Source of the DNA: Sphingomonadaceae bacterium
Lineage (GTDB): Bacteria > Pseudomonadota > Alphaproteobacteria > Sphingomonadales > Sphingomonadaceae
Length of the DNA: 64,000 nucleotides
Assembly: GCA_030147805.1 (NCBI GenBank)
Contig: JASBUR010000031.1
Span: 35,518-99,517, forward strand
Reading direction: 5' to 3'
Shown here: positions 17,331 through 26,238 of the stretch, piece after piece
How the letters are laid out: each line of letters starts with the position of its first letter
Numbering within the stretch: position 1 is the first letter of the stretch
Translations under genes and position numbers: made by a program
Notes under the pieces: model-generated
What the model was told of the DNA's origin: nothing
Database searches by the model: none
What the model saw: only the letters and a program-made list of their open reading frames with translations

Positions 17331-17540
17331 ATGACCGACATCAATCTCACCCTGACCGAGGACGAAGCCGACATCGTGCTCAGCGCGCTCGAGGAAGACC
17401 GCGAAAATTATCTCGAATCGGCGCGCGCCGCCTTCGCCGACGGCGACAAGGCGTCGGGCCAGGCGTTCGGCGAGGCCGCCGACCGCATCAAGCTGGTGAT
17501 CGAGAAGGTCAAGCCGCTGCTCGGCGACATGGATCGCTAG
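17331..17540 (+). CDS. small acidic helical protein
   Basis: 69 residues starting MTDINLTLTEDEADIVLSAL after a GAGGA site. It is acidic and almost all helix, with conserved-looking heptads (VLSALEEDRENYLESARAAF). No family assigned with confidence. It ends convergent with gpsA, 9 bp from that gene's stop. Confidence 0.6.
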   Translation: MTDINLTLTEDEADIVLSALEEDRENYLESARAAFADGDKASGQAFGEAADRIKLVIEKVKPLLGDMDR

Positions 17541-17549
17541 CTTCGGGCG

Positions 17550-18530
17550 CTAGACGCCTTCGGCGCGCAGCGGCCGGGTAAGCAGCCGGTCGATCACCGC
17601 GCCGATCGCGTCGCCGGCGAGCAGGTCGACCACCGCCTCGGTGATCGGCATGTCGACGCCCAGCTGGCGCGCGGCGGCGAGCAGCACCGGCGCGGTGTGC
17701 GCGCCTTCGGCGACGGTGCGACGCTCGGCCAGCAGCTCGGCGGCGCTGCGGCCCTGGCCGAGCCCCATCCCCAGACTCATGTTGCGCGACTGCGGGCTCG
17801 AACAGGTCAGCACGAGGTCGCCGAGGCCCGACAGGCCGCCCAAGGTCGCGGCCTGCGCGCCCTTGGCGAGGCCGAAGCGCAGCATCTCGGCGAAGCCGCG
17901 CGCGATCAGCGCCGCCTTGGCATTCTCGCCCAATTGGCGGCCGACGACGGCGCCGCAGGCGATCGCCAGCACATTCTTGACCGCGCCGCCGACCTCGGCG
18001 CCGACGACGTCGTCGGCGGCATAGGGGCGGAAGGTCGGCTGCGCGAGCCGGTCGGCGAGCGCGGCGCCCGCCGCCGCGTCGGTGCAGGCAAGCGTCACCG
18101 CGGTCGGCAGCCCCTTCGCCACCTCGTGCGCGAAGGTCGGTCCCGACAGCACCGCGATCGGCGCGCCGGGCACCGCCTCGGCGGCGACCTCTGACATCAG
18201 CTCGCCGGTCCCCGCCTCGATGCCCTTCGAGCAGAGCACGAGCGGCCGCGCTGCGTGCGTCGGCGCGCCGGCGAGCACCTGGCGCAGGAACTGCGCCGGC
18301 GTCACCACCAGCCAGGCGTCGCAGGCGGCGAGGTCGCCGAGATTGGCGGTGGCGCGGATCTCGGGCGAGAGCGGCACGCCGGCGAGGAAGGCGTCGTTGA
18401 CATGGCGCGCGTTGATGCCCGCGACGACCTCGGGCTCGCGCGCCCACAGCGTCACCGGCCCGCCGGCGGCGGCCACCTGCGCCAGCGCGGTGCCCCAGGC
18501 GCCGCCCCCAATCACGCCGATATGCTTCAT
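17550..18530 (-). CDS. gpsA: Glycerol-3-phosphate dehydrogenase [NAD(P)+]
   Basis: 326 residues. It reduces dihydroxyacetone phosphate to sn-glycerol 3-phosphate for phospholipid synthesis. The N-terminal cofactor motif is [14 protein letters not shown]; the catalytic Lys region ([13 protein letters not shown]) and the [12 protein letters not shown] motif are intact. ATG 18530 overlaps the TGA of tsaD (ATGA), so it is translationally coupled. Normal length. Confidence 0.96.
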   Translation of the reverse strand: MKHIGVIGGGAWGTALAQVAAAGGPVTLWAREPEVVAGINARHVNDAFLAGVPLSPEIRATANLGDLAACDAWLVVTPAQFLRQVLAGAPTHAARPLVLCSKGIEAGTGELMSEVAAEAVPGAPIAVLSGPTFAHEVAKGLPTAVTLACTDAAAGAALADRLAQPTFRPYAADDVVGAEVGGAVKNVLAIACGAVVGRQLGENAKAALIARGFAEMLRFGLAKGAQAATLGGLSGLGDLVLTCSSPQSRNMSLGMGLGQGRSAAELLAERRTVAEGAHTAPVLLAAARQLGVDMPITEAVVDLLAGDAIGAVIDRLLTRPLRAEGV

Positions 18531-19567
18531 GCCTTCACTCCCGCGCCGCGTGCCGGCGCCGCCTCGGGATCGAGCGGCCAGCGCGGCCGCGCCGGCGCGT
18601 CGAGGCCGTCGGTCAGCCCCGCCGCCAGCCGCTCGGCGCCCGCCCAGGCGATCATCGCCGCATTGTCGGTGCACAGCCAGCCCGGCGGCGCGACGAATTT
18701 GAGCGCGCGCGCGTCGGCGAGCCCGGTTAGCGCCGCGCGGATCGCCGCGTTCGAGGCGACGCCGCCGGCGACGACCAGCGCGGTGACGTCGGGCGCCGCG
18801 GCGAGCGCCTTCAGCGTGCGGTCGGTCAGGCAGTCGATGACCGCGGCCTGGAAGCTCGCGGCGATATCGGCGGCGGCGTGCGGGTTGGCCTGAAAGGTGC
18901 GCAGCACCGCGGTCTTGAGCCCCGCGAAGGAGAAATGCGGCTCATCGGTGCCCGACAGCGGCCGCGGCAGCTTGAACGCCTTCGGGTTGCCGTCCTTCGC
19001 GCAGCGTTCGACCGCCGGGCCGCCGGGAAAGCCGAGCCCCATGATCTTCGCCACCTTGTCGAACGCCTCGCCGACCGCATCGTCGATCGTCGTCGCGAGG
19101 CGGCGGTAGCGCCCCACCCCCTGGACCTCGAGCAGCTGGCAATGGCCGCCCGACACCAGCAGCAGCAGATAGGGGAATTCGAGATCGGGATCGACGAGCC
19201 GCGGGCTCAAGGCATGGCCCTCGAGATGGTTGACCGCGACGAGCGGCTTGTCCGCCGCCAGCGCCAGCGCCTTGCCGGTGACCAGCCCGACCATCACGCC
19301 GCCGATGAGGCCGGGGCCGGCGGTGGCGGCGATCGCGTCGACCTCGGCGAGCCCGACGCCGGCTTCGGCGAGCACCGCCTCGATCATCGGCGCGAGCGCC
19401 TCGACATGCGCGCGCGCCGCGATCTCGGGGACGACACCGCCGTAGATGCGGTGCGCGTCGTCCTGGCTGGCGATGCGCTGCGCGACGATGGTGCGGCCGC
19501 GCAGCAGCGCCGCCGCGGTCTCGTCGCAGCTCGATTCGATACCGAGAATAAGCGGGGCGTCGGTCAT
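18527..19567 (-). CDS. tsaD: tRNA N6-threonylcarbamoyladenosine transferase subunit TsaD
   Basis: 346 residues. TsaD transfers the threonylcarbamoyl group to A37 of ANN-decoding tRNAs with TsaB and TsaE. It begins [16 protein letters not shown] and has the metal motif VNHLEGH and the ASNK-like VASNAAIRA region. ATG 19567 matches the family start. It overlaps gpsA and is divergent from hemC; the 53 bp between starts must contain both promoters. Confidence 0.97.
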   Translation of the reverse strand: MTDAPLILGIESSCDETAAALLRGRTIVAQRIASQDDAHRIYGGVVPEIAARAHVEALAPMIEAVLAEAGVGLAEVDAIAATAGPGLIGGVMVGLVTGKALALAADKPLVAVNHLEGHALSPRLVDPDLEFPYLLLLVSGGHCQLLEVQGVGRYRRLATTIDDAVGEAFDKVAKIMGLGFPGGPAVERCAKDGNPKAFKLPRPLSGTDEPHFSFAGLKTAVLRTFQANPHAAADIAASFQAAVIDCLTDRTLKALAAAPDVTALVVAGGVASNAAIRAALTGLADARALKFVAPPGWLCTDNAAMIAWAGAERLAAGLTDGLDAPARPRWPLDPEAAPARGAGVKA

Positions 19568-19620
19568 TCGGTTCCTTGTCACTTGCCGCCGCCCTAGCAT
19601 AGAGCGGGGCGGTGGAGACA

Positions 19621-20520
19621 ATGGTGAAGCTCGGCACGCGCGGCAGCCCGCTGGCGCTGACGCAGGCGCGGATGGTCGCCGAAGCGCTGTGCGCGGCGCA
19701 CGGCTGGCGCGAAGATGCGGTGGCGATCGTCGCGATCAAGACCACCGGCGACCGCGTGCAGGACCGGCCGCTCGCCGAGATCGGCGGCAAGGCGCTGTGG
19801 ACCAAGGAGCTCGAGGCGGCGCTCGCCGACGGGCGAATCGACGTCGCGGTGCATTCGATGAAGGACGTCGAGACCTGGCGTCCCGACACGCTGGCGCTCG
19901 CCGCGATGCTGCCGCGCGCCGACGTGCGCGACCGGCTGGTGGCGAACGACTGCGACGATTTCATGTGCCTGGCGCACGGTGCGCGGCTCGGCACGTCGAG
20001 CCCGCGGCGCGGCGCGCAGGCGCGGTTCGCGCGGCCCGACCTCCAGGTGGTGTCGTTCCGCGGCAACGTCGACACGCGGTTGTCGAAGCTCCGGAGCGGC
20101 GAGGCCGACGCGACCCTGCTGGCGGCGGCGGGGCTCGACCGGCTCGGCCGCCCCGACGTCGGCACGCCGATCCCCCCCGACCTGTTCCTGCCGGCACCGG
20201 CGCAGGGCGCGGTCGGCATCGAGCTGCGGCGCGAGGACGAGGCGATGCACGCGCTGATGGCGGCGATCGACCATGCCCCGACCTCGACCGCGGTGTTCGC
20301 CGAGCGCGCGCTGCTCGCCGCGCTCAACGGCTCGTGCCACTCGCCGGTGGCGGCGCATGCGGCGCCCGGCGGCGGGATCCGCGCCGAAATCCTGCTGCCC
20401 GACGGCTCGGAGCGCGTGGCCGCGGCGCGCGACGCCACCGATGCGGCGGCGGTGCGCGACCTCGCCGACGAGCTGCTGCGCCGCGCCAGCCCGGCGCTGC
20501 GCGCGCTGTTCGGGAGCTGA
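19621..20520 (+). CDS. hemC: Porphobilinogen deaminase
   Basis: 299 residues. It polymerises four porphobilinogen units to hydroxymethylbilane on a dipyrromethane cofactor, here attached to the Cys of [22 protein letters not shown], the substrate-binding basic residues ([18 protein letters not shown]) and [10 protein letters not shown] are all intact. ATG 19621 follows GGTGGAGAC; GTG 19612 is an alternative adding three residues. hemD follows within 4 bp. Confidence 0.96.
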   Translation: MVKLGTRGSPLALTQARMVAEALCAAHGWREDAVAIVAIKTTGDRVQDRPLAEIGGKALWTKELEAALADGRIDVAVHSMKDVETWRPDTLALAAMLPRADVRDRLVANDCDDFMCLAHGARLGTSSPRRGAQARFARPDLQVVSFRGNVDTRLSKLRSGEADATLLAAAGLDRLGRPDVGTPIPPDLFLPAPAQGAVGIELRREDEAMHALMAAIDHAPTSTAVFAERALLAALNGSCHSPVAAHAAPGGGIRAEILLPDGSERVAAARDATDAAAVRDLADELLRRASPALRALFGS

Positions 20521-20523
20521 GCG

Positions 20524-21219
20524 ATCGCGCGAATCCTCGTCACGCGCCCGCCGCCGCTCGCCGCGGAGACCGCCGAACGGCTGGCGGCGCGCGGCCATGA
20601 CGTCATCGTCTCGCCGCTGCTCGCCCCGGTGGCGCGCGACTGGCAGCCGCCCGCCGCGCCTGTCGACGCGCTGATCTTCACCAGCCCGCAGGCGCCGGCC
20701 TTCGCCGGCGCGGCGGCGGCGCGCTACGCATCGCTGCCCGCCTATGCGGTCGGGGCGCGCACCGCGCTCGCGGCACGGGCGGCGGGCTTCGCCGAGGTGC
20801 GCGAGGCGGGCGGCGACGTCGCGGCGCTGCTCGCCACCGTCGCGGCGGCGGGGCATGCGCGCGTGCTGCACCTCGCCGGCACGCATCGCACCCCGGCGGC
20901 GGTGCCCGCGACGCTGCAGGTGGTCGTTCGCGCCGTCTACGAAGCCGAACTCGCGCCGCTGAACGCCGCGGCCAAGGCGGCGCTGCACGCCGCGGCGGTC
21001 GACTGGGCGCTGCTGTTCTCGACGCGCAGCGCCGCGCATTTCGCAGACCTGTTCGATACGCTCGGCGCCGATCGGGCGACGCTGTCGATCGCGACGATCA
21101 GCGCGCGGGCGCTGGCGGCGGCGGGCGGCGGCTGGCGGCGCGCGGTGGCGGCGGCGACGCCCGACGAGGCGGGCATCTTGGCGGCGAGCGGCCTGTCGTG
21201 CGACAAGGCCCCGGCGTGA
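20524..21219 (+). CDS. hemD: Uroporphyrinogen-III synthase, apparent ATC start
   Basis: About 231 residues. It closes hydroxymethylbilane to uroporphyrinogen III. Homology to HemD begins at the codon ATC 20524, giving xARILVTRPPPLAAETAERL, directly after the hemC stop (TGA 20518) and with GGGAG about 7 bp upstream. No ATG or GTG exists in frame before GTG 20629, which would remove the first strand. So it initiates at a rare ATC codon, carries an ATG-to-ATC change, or contains a sequencing error. The body has the usual two-lobed fold (VFARAVYEAELAPL, LLFSTRSAAHF). Confidence 0.85.
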   Translation: MARILVTRPPPLAAETAERLAARGHDVIVSPLLAPVARDWQPPAAPVDALIFTSPQAPAFAGAAAARYASLPAYAVGARTALAARAAGFAEVREAGGDVAALLATVAAAGHARVLHLAGTHRTPAAVPATLQVVVRAVYEAELAPLNAAAKAALHAAAVDWALLFSTRSAAHFADLFDTLGADRATLSIATISARALAAAGGGWRRAVAAATPDEAGILAASGLSCDKAPA

Positions 21220-21238
21220 GGGGCCGGAGGAACAGCAG

Positions 21239-22249
21239 ATGATCGACGATACCCCCGACCGCCTGGGCGGCGACCGCGTGATTCCCGAGCGGCCGGTCTA
21301 TGGGTCGATCCACGGCGCCCCCGCCGACATGGCGGCGCCGCGGCGCCGGCCGATCGCCGCCTGGCTGATCGCCGCGGTGGCGGTGGCCTTCGCGATCGGA
21401 CTGCTCGCCAACCCGTGGTTCGAACGCAACGTCCGCTCGCGGCTGCCCGGCATGCGCTCGACGGCGAGCGACGTCGCGGCGTCGCAGACGATCGCCGCGC
21501 TGCAGGCGCGGATCGACTCGCTCGAGGCGCGGCAGGGGGCCCCGGCGCAGCCTGCCCTCAACGACCCGACCGCGATGTCCGCCGAGGTGGCGGGCGTGGC
21601 CGAAGCGCAGGAAACCACCGAGACCGATCTCGCCGAGTTGCGTGCCCAGGTCGCCGAGCTGCGCGGCCGTACCGATTCGACCGCCGCCGCCGCTGCCGAG
21701 GGCGCCGAGCGCGCGCAGACCGCACTGCTCGTCTCGGCGCTTCGCCGCGCGGTCGAGACCGGCCGCCGCCTCGACGCCTATGAGCCGGCGCTGCGCGCGC
21801 GCTTCGGCGCCAGCCATCCCAACGAGGTCGCGGCGCTGCTGTCGCTCGGCGAGCGGCCGGTCGAGGGGGGAACGCTGTCGCGCGACCTGGCACGCGCGCT
21901 CCCTGCGATCGAGCGCGCCGACGCCGAAGGCCGCAACTGGTGGGAATCGTTCCGCCACGGGCTCGCCGGCATCGTCGCGGTGCGCCGCGCCGACGATGCG
22001 CCGGTCGACGCGCAATCGCGCGTGCGGCTGGCGATGCAGCGCGCCGCGGCAGGCGACGTCGACGCCGCGCTGCGTACCGTCGCGACGCTGCCGCCGCCGG
22101 CGCGCACCGCGCTCGCCGGCTGGACGGGCGAGGCGCGGCGCTATGCGGCGGGGATGAACGCGCTGGCGACGCTCGAGGCAGCGGCGCTCAATCCGGCGCC
22201 CGCCGCGGCGGTGCCGCCCCCGGCGGCCGCCGGGACGACGACTCTCTAG
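21239..22249 (+). CDS. Mitofilin-like (COG4223) inner-membrane protein
   Basis: 336 residues. A cytoplasmic N-terminus of about 45 residues precedes one membrane helix (AAWLIAAVAVAFAIGLLANP, about 40-60). A long coiled coil follows (about 75-150) and then a helical C-terminal domain. This layout and the position right after hemC-hemD are those of alphaproteobacterial mitofilin-like proteins, relatives of Mic60 that shape the inner membrane. It starts 20 bp after hemD. Confidence 0.82.
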   Translation: MIDDTPDRLGGDRVIPERPVYGSIHGAPADMAAPRRRPIAAWLIAAVAVAFAIGLLANPWFERNVRSRLPGMRSTASDVAASQTIAALQARIDSLEARQGAPAQPALNDPTAMSAEVAGVAEAQETTETDLAELRAQVAELRGRTDSTAAAAAEGAERAQTALLVSALRRAVETGRRLDAYEPALRARFGASHPNEVAALLSLGERPVEGGTLSRDLARALPAIERADAEGRNWWESFRHGLAGIVAVRRADDAPVDAQSRVRLAMQRAAAGDVDAALRTVATLPPPARTALAGWTGEARRYAAGMNALATLEAAALNPAPAAAVPPPAAAGTTTL

Positions 22250-22294
22250 CCCGCGCGACGCTTCGCGGTCGGCGCGACCGGCTGCTGCCGGGCG

Positions 22295-22540
22295 TCAGAC
22301 CCGCCGCGCCCAGCCATCGGCGGCGATGGCGTCGATGTCGCCGATCGAGTGCGCGCAGCCCTCGCGGCGTCGCACCGCGGCGGTCGCATCGGCGCCCGCC
22401 CCCGGCACGGGCATGATCTCGAGTCGGCCATCGGGCCGCGCGTCGATGCTGACGCGATCGCCGGGACCGACGCCGAGATGCTGCAGGATGTCCGGGCCGA
22501 GGATGATCCGGCCCGTCGCCGTCACGATATGCATGCTCAT
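22295..22540 (-). CDS. AbrB/SpoVT-type DNA-binding protein
   Basis: 81 residues. The first half, MHIVTATGRIILGPDILQHL then GVGPGDRVSIDARPDGRLEI, is the swapped-hairpin AbrB/MazE/SpoVT fold. Such proteins are antitoxins or transition regulators. A GGGGGAGG site is well placed for ATG 22540. No toxin partner (PIN or similar) is adjacent, so a stand-alone regulator is as likely as an antitoxin. Convergent with the mitofilin-like gene. Confidence 0.75.
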   Translation of the reverse strand: MSMHIVTATGRIILGPDILQHLGVGPGDRVSIDARPDGRLEIMPVPGAGADATAAVRRREGCAHSIGDIDAIAADGWARRV

Positions 22541-22656
22541 CGAAGCCTCCCCCGGAAAGGTGGGAGGCCATCGCCGGCGGACAAGGGGGGCGGGCGCCGG
22601 TGCCGCGACGGCGCGCGGCTGCCGGGCGACAGCATCTGGCTGATGGTGAAGGCAAC

Positions 22657-22731
22657 TGGAGCGGGCGAAGGGATTCGAACCCTCGACTTCAACCTTGGCA
22701 AGGTTGCGCTCTACCCCTGAGCTACGCCCGC
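22657..22731 (-). tRNA. tRNA-Gly (anticodon GCC)
   Basis: On the minus strand the 75-nt sequence folds with acceptor GCGGGCG/CGCCCGC, D stem GCTC/GAGC, anticodon stem CAACC/GGTTG around TTGCCAA (anticodon GCC), T stem with the GTTCGAAT-type loop, and an encoded CCA end. All stems pair. Confidence 0.97.
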
Positions 22732-22904
22732 ATCGCGGAGCCGCTCCAAATGAGCGGCAGGTCCAGTTGAGGCCGGGCTGCTATCATAGCGCCCGAGCGG
22801 CACGCAAGCGGTAAATGTGCGGCGCGGTCGGCGGCGTTGGCCTTGGCAGTGCGGGGGCTGCGGTCCCATATGGGCGCGACGAGCAACAGACGAAGGGTGC
22901 GAGC

Positions 22905-23816
22905 GTGGCGAGCCTAACCACCACAGCCAGCGAACGGGCGAGTATCGAGGCGTTCCGCCGCGACGTGCTCGACGCGTCGATGACCGCGCTGGTGATCCTG
23001 CAGTTCACCGCCGAATGGTGCGGGCCGTGCAAGGCGCTGAACCCGATCCTCGACAAGGTCGCCGCCGACTATGCGGCGAAGGGCGTCACGCGCGTGGCGA
23101 TCGACGTCGACAAGAATCAGACGATCGCCGCGCAATTCCGCATCCAGTCGGTGCCGACGGTCTATGCGGTATTCCAGGGGCAGCCGGTCGCCGACCTGAC
23201 GCCGGCGCGTACCGAGGCGCAGCTCAAGAAATTCCTCGACGAGATCCTGGCGCAGCTGCCGGTCGGCGCCGGCGGCGGCGATGACGCCGCAGCCGACGTC
23301 GAGCCGCTGGTCGAGGCCGGACAGGCGGCGCTCGCCGACGGCGCGCACGAGGAGGCCTACCGGATCTTCACCGCGCTCGCCGCCGAGGTGCCCGAGCGCC
23401 TCGACGTCGTCGCCGGCATCGCGCGCGCGCTGATCGGCCTCGGGCGGATCGACGAGGCCGAGGGCGTCATGGCGGGCGTTCCCGCCGAGGCGAAGGACGC
23501 CGGCGTCGCGCAGGCCCGCGCGGCGCTGGCGCTGGCGAAGGAGGCGGCGCCGGTCGACGATCTCGAGGGCTTGCGCCAGCGATCGGCGGCAGCCCCCGAC
23601 GACCTGGCGCTGCGCTACGAACTCGCCGGCGGGCTGATGGCGCGCGGCGACCGCGACGCGGCCGCCGACGAGCTGCTCGAGATGATCCGCCTCGACCGGA
23701 CCTGGCAGGAGGGGGCGGCGCGCGAGCGGCTGCTGAAGCTGTTCGAGGCGGTCGGGCTCGAGGATCCCTGGGTGATGGCGACACGCCGGCGGCTGTCGAC
23801 CATCCTGTTCTCATGA
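22905..23816 (+). CDS. Thioredoxin-TPR protein (CnoX-like)
   Basis: About 303 residues from GTG 22905 (an ATG at 22815 would add 30 residues of poor character). It has an N-terminal thioredoxin domain with active site FTAEWCGPCKALNP and cis-Pro in SVPTVYAVF, then a helical TPR-like region from about residue 130. This matches the CnoX/YbbN family, which protects and delivers substrates to DnaK and GroEL under oxidative stress. Unlike E. coli CnoX it keeps both Cys of CGPC, so it may have redox activity. It overlaps the next gene (ATGA). Confidence 0.85.
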   Translation: MASLTTTASERASIEAFRRDVLDASMTALVILQFTAEWCGPCKALNPILDKVAADYAAKGVTRVAIDVDKNQTIAAQFRIQSVPTVYAVFQGQPVADLTPARTEAQLKKFLDEILAQLPVGAGGGDDAAADVEPLVEAGQAALADGAHEEAYRIFTALAAEVPERLDVVAGIARALIGLGRIDEAEGVMAGVPAEAKDAGVAQARAALALAKEAAPVDDLEGLRQRSAAAPDDLALRYELAGGLMARGDRDAAADELLEMIRLDRTWQEGAARERLLKLFEAVGLEDPWVMATRRRLSTILFS

Positions 23817-24457
23817 CCGCTTACTACAGCGCCGAGAGCCTGCCGGCGGTGATCCCGGTGTTCCCGCTCGCCGGAGCGCTGGTGCTGCCGCGCGGCGAGC
23901 TGCCCTTGAACATCTTCGAGCCGCGCTACCTGGCGATGGTGCGCGACGCGATGGCGGGCGACAAGCTGATCGGCATGATCCAGCCCAAGGACGAGCGCGA
24001 GCCGCCCGAGCTCTACGGCGTCGGCGGCGTGGGGCGGATCACGCAATTCTCCGAAACCGGCGACGGCCGCATTTTGATCACGCTGGCCGGGTTGACGCGC
24101 TTCCGCATCGTCGAGGAGCTGCGCGTCGACACGCCCTATCGGCAGGTGCGCGCCGACTATGCGCCCTTCGTCGCCGACTGGCGCGACGGCGACCCGCTGG
24201 CGGCGGCGGTGCGCGCCGACCTCGAAAATTCGCTGCGCGCCTATCTCGACAGCCAGGGGCTGTCGGCCGACTGGGACGCGGTGGCGGGCGCCGACGACGA
24301 ATCGCTGGTCAACACGCTGACCGCGGTCTGCCCGTTCGACATCGCCGAGAAGCAGGCGCTACTCGAGGCGCCGGGCTTGCGCGACCGCGCCGGCGTGCTG
24401 GCGACGCTGATGGCGTTCGCGGTGCCCGCCGCCGAAGAGCAGGTGACGTTGCATTGA
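23813..24457 (+). CDS. LON N-terminal substrate-binding domain protein
   Basis: 214 residues. It consists only of the Lon N-domain: [20 protein letters not shown], then [11 protein letters not shown] and [20 protein letters not shown], without ATPase or protease parts. Such stand-alone proteins are common in proteobacteria; a substrate-recognition role is assumed. It starts within the CnoX-like stop (ATGA), and the Trm112 gene follows 13 bp later, so the three form an operon. Confidence 0.9.
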   Translation: MTAYYSAESLPAVIPVFPLAGALVLPRGELPLNIFEPRYLAMVRDAMAGDKLIGMIQPKDEREPPELYGVGGVGRITQFSETGDGRILITLAGLTRFRIVEELRVDTPYRQVRADYAPFVADWRDGDPLAAAVRADLENSLRAYLDSQGLSADWDAVAGADDESLVNTLTAVCPFDIAEKQALLEAPGLRDRAGVLATLMAFAVPAAEEQVTLH

Positions 24458-24470
24458 GGAAGGCCCGCCG

Positions 24471-24650
24471 ATGAGCATGATCGATCCGCGGCTGCTCGAC
24501 ATCCTCGTCTGTCCGCTCACCAAGACGCGGCTGCGTTACGACGAGGCCGCACAGGAACTGGTCAGCGACGCCGCCGGTCTCGCCTATCCGGTGCGCGACG
24601 GCGTGCCGATCATGCTCGTCGAGGAAGCGCGGGAGCTTCCCCAGAGCTGA
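24471..24650 (+). CDS. Trm112 family protein
   Basis: 59 residues. [20 protein letters not shown] with a later [20 protein letters not shown] is the full signature of the bacterial Trm112/YcaR family, small zinc-ribbon-derived proteins. In eukaryotes and archaea Trm112 activates methyltransferases; the bacterial role is less clear. Only one Cys is left here, so metal binding is unlikely. It is the third gene of the cnoX-lonN-trm112 run. Confidence 0.9.
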   Translation: MSMIDPRLLDILVCPLTKTRLRYDEAAQELVSDAAGLAYPVRDGVPIMLVEEARELPQS

Positions 24651-24680
24651 CGCCCTCTCCCCGGCGCGGCGAGGGGGAGT

Positions 24681-25910
24681 CTAAACCGTCAGGCCCTGCA
24701 GCAGCTTGGGAAGATCGCCCGTCTCGCCGCGCGCCTCGGCCATGAAGAAGCGTTTCAGCGGCGGGATGCGCTCGACCGCCGCCAGCCCGAGCCGGCGCGC
24801 GGCGGCGGCGGGGCGGCCGGGGATGGCGAACAGCCGGTTGAGCGCATCGGTGACGCTCGCCACGAGGCCGTTGTCGAGCCGGCGCCAGGTCTGGTAGCGC
24901 GCCAGCAGCTGCGGATCGCCGAGGTCGAGCCCGAGCCGGGCGCCGTCGACGAGCACCTCGGCGAGCGAAGCGACGTCGCGCAGCCCCATGTTGAGCCCCT
25001 GGCCGGCGATCGGGTGGATGCCGTGCGCGGCGTCGCCGACCAGCACCAGCCGCTCGCCGACGTAGGATTCGGCGTGATGGAAGCCGAGCGGATAGGAGGT
25101 GGCGGGGGCGATCAGCGTCACCTCGCCGAGAAAGCCGCCCATGCGCTTGGCGATCTCGGCGGCGAGCGCGCGCGGCGGCAGGCCGAGATAGGCGGGCGCG
25201 TCGTCGCTGCCCACGCTCCAGACGATCGCCGAGCGCGTGCCGGGCGCGGCATCGCCGGTCGCCTTCATCGGCAGGATCGCGAACGGTCCCGACGGATAGA
25301 AGAGCTCGAAGGCGACGCCGCCGTGCGAGCGCTCATGCTCGATCATCGTGACGATCGCGGTGTGCGGGTAGCGCCACTGGCCGACGCGGATTCCCGCCGC
25401 CTCGCGCAGCGGCGAGCGCCGGCCGTCGGCCGCGACGACGAGCGGCGCGGCGAGGACGGTGCCGTCGTCGAGCGTCACGCGCGCCCCGGTGGCGCCGCGT
25501 TCGACCGCTGTGGTGCGCGCCGGCGCGTGAACCGACAGGTTGGCCGCCTGCGCCGCCGCGGCGAGCAGCGCGGTGCGCAGGACGCGATTCTCGAACATAT
25601 AGCCGAGCGGTCCGGTGTCGGCGTCGCGCGAATCGAAGTGCAGGTGGAGTGGCGACAGCCCGTCGGTGACGCGGATTTCGTCGATCGCGCAACCGTGCGG
25701 CTCGATCGCCTCCCACAGCCCGATCGCGCGCAGCATGCGCGCCGAGGCGCTGGCGATCGCCGAGGCGCGGCCGTCGAATCCCGGCGCGATCGTCGCCGGC
25801 AGGTCGGCGGCGTCGACCACCGCCGACGACAGGCCGTGGCGGTCGAGCGCCAGCGCCAGCGTCATGCCGACGAGGCCGCCGCCGATGATGATCACGTCGC
25901 TGTGTTTCAT
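24681..25910 (-). CDS. FAD-dependent ubiquinone hydroxylase (UbiH/UbiF/COQ6 family)
   Basis: 409 residues. The FAD motif VIIIGGGLVGMTLALALDRHG opens the protein, a DG-type motif with AADGRRSPLREAAG is mid-protein, and VGDAAHGIHPIAGQGLNMGL is the second FAD motif. These are the family hallmarks of aromatic hydroxylases of ubiquinone synthesis. Which ring position (UbiH, UbiI, UbiF or UbiL type) cannot be decided from sequence alone. Convergent with the Trm112 gene; a small hairpin CCCTCTCCCC...GGGGGAG lies between. Confidence 0.92.
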   Translation of the reverse strand: MKHSDVIIIGGGLVGMTLALALDRHGLSSAVVDAADLPATIAPGFDGRASAIASASARMLRAIGLWEAIEPHGCAIDEIRVTDGLSPLHLHFDSRDADTGPLGYMFENRVLRTALLAAAAQAANLSVHAPARTTAVERGATGARVTLDDGTVLAAPLVVAADGRRSPLREAAGIRVGQWRYPHTAIVTMIEHERSHGGVAFELFYPSGPFAILPMKATGDAAPGTRSAIVWSVGSDDAPAYLGLPPRALAAEIAKRMGGFLGEVTLIAPATSYPLGFHHAESYVGERLVLVGDAAHGIHPIAGQGLNMGLRDVASLAEVLVDGARLGLDLGDPQLLARYQTWRRLDNGLVASVTDALNRLFAIPGRPAAAARRLGLAAVERIPPLKRFFMAEARGETGDLPKLLQGLTV

Positions 25911-25984
25911 GCGCTTCTCCTACGCCGCGCCGGCGAAAATCCCAAGCGACGCCAGGGCTGCCCACGAAATAGGCAGCCCTATGC

Positions 25985-26159
25985 GCATGCTTATTTTGTA
26001 GCCAGATTTCGGTCCATTCGACCGCCGGCGCCGCTGGAGATGCGGGTTGGCACGCTAGTTGAAGAGGAGCCGTCCGGATGCCTTTTGCGTCCATTGCTCG
26101 CTCAGGGGCCTTTACCGGCCACAACTGTCGGCCGGGAGTCACACTCCCGGCCGTTTTTT
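25985..26159 (+). ncRNA. candidate small RNA ending in an intrinsic terminator
   Basis: The strong plus-strand terminator at 26129-26159 has no upstream gene on that strand, since the flanking gene points away. An independent transcript of up to about 150-200 nt ending there is the simplest explanation. The 5' end given is a guess. It could also be an attenuating leader of ftsK. Confidence 0.4.
26129..26159 (+). terminator. Strong intrinsic terminator, orphan
   Basis: A perfect 10-bp stem CGGCCGGGAG / CTCCCGGCCG with loop TCACA is followed by TTTTTT. It lies 80 bp upstream of ftsK and points toward it. Confidence 0.9.
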
Positions 26160-26238
26160 CAGACGCGCCGCCCGCGCGCTTGACCGTTAACCATCGTTGA
26201 CAGCAGAATCGGCGGCTCACGGGGGATGCGGGGGAATC

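Larger units (their letters stand above)
25911..26238. other. Divergent intergenic region with orphan terminator
   Basis: A 328-bp gap between the ubiH-like start (minus) and ftsK (plus). It holds one strong plus-strand intrinsic terminator at 26129-26159, which no protein-coding gene uses. A small ORF from about 26039 runs through the terminator hairpin and is not convincing. No clear -35/-10 pair was found. Confidence 0.6.

Noticed and set aside
20518..20632. Read-through or selenocysteine at the hemC TGA producing a HemC-HemD fusion
   Set aside because: HemC ends at its normal length and an appropriate ribosome-binding site precedes ATC 20524; no SECIS-like evidence. A separate start is simpler.
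26039..26183. Small ORF from about 26039
   Set aside because: It runs through the strong terminator hairpin at 26129-26159 and has no convincing start or composition.
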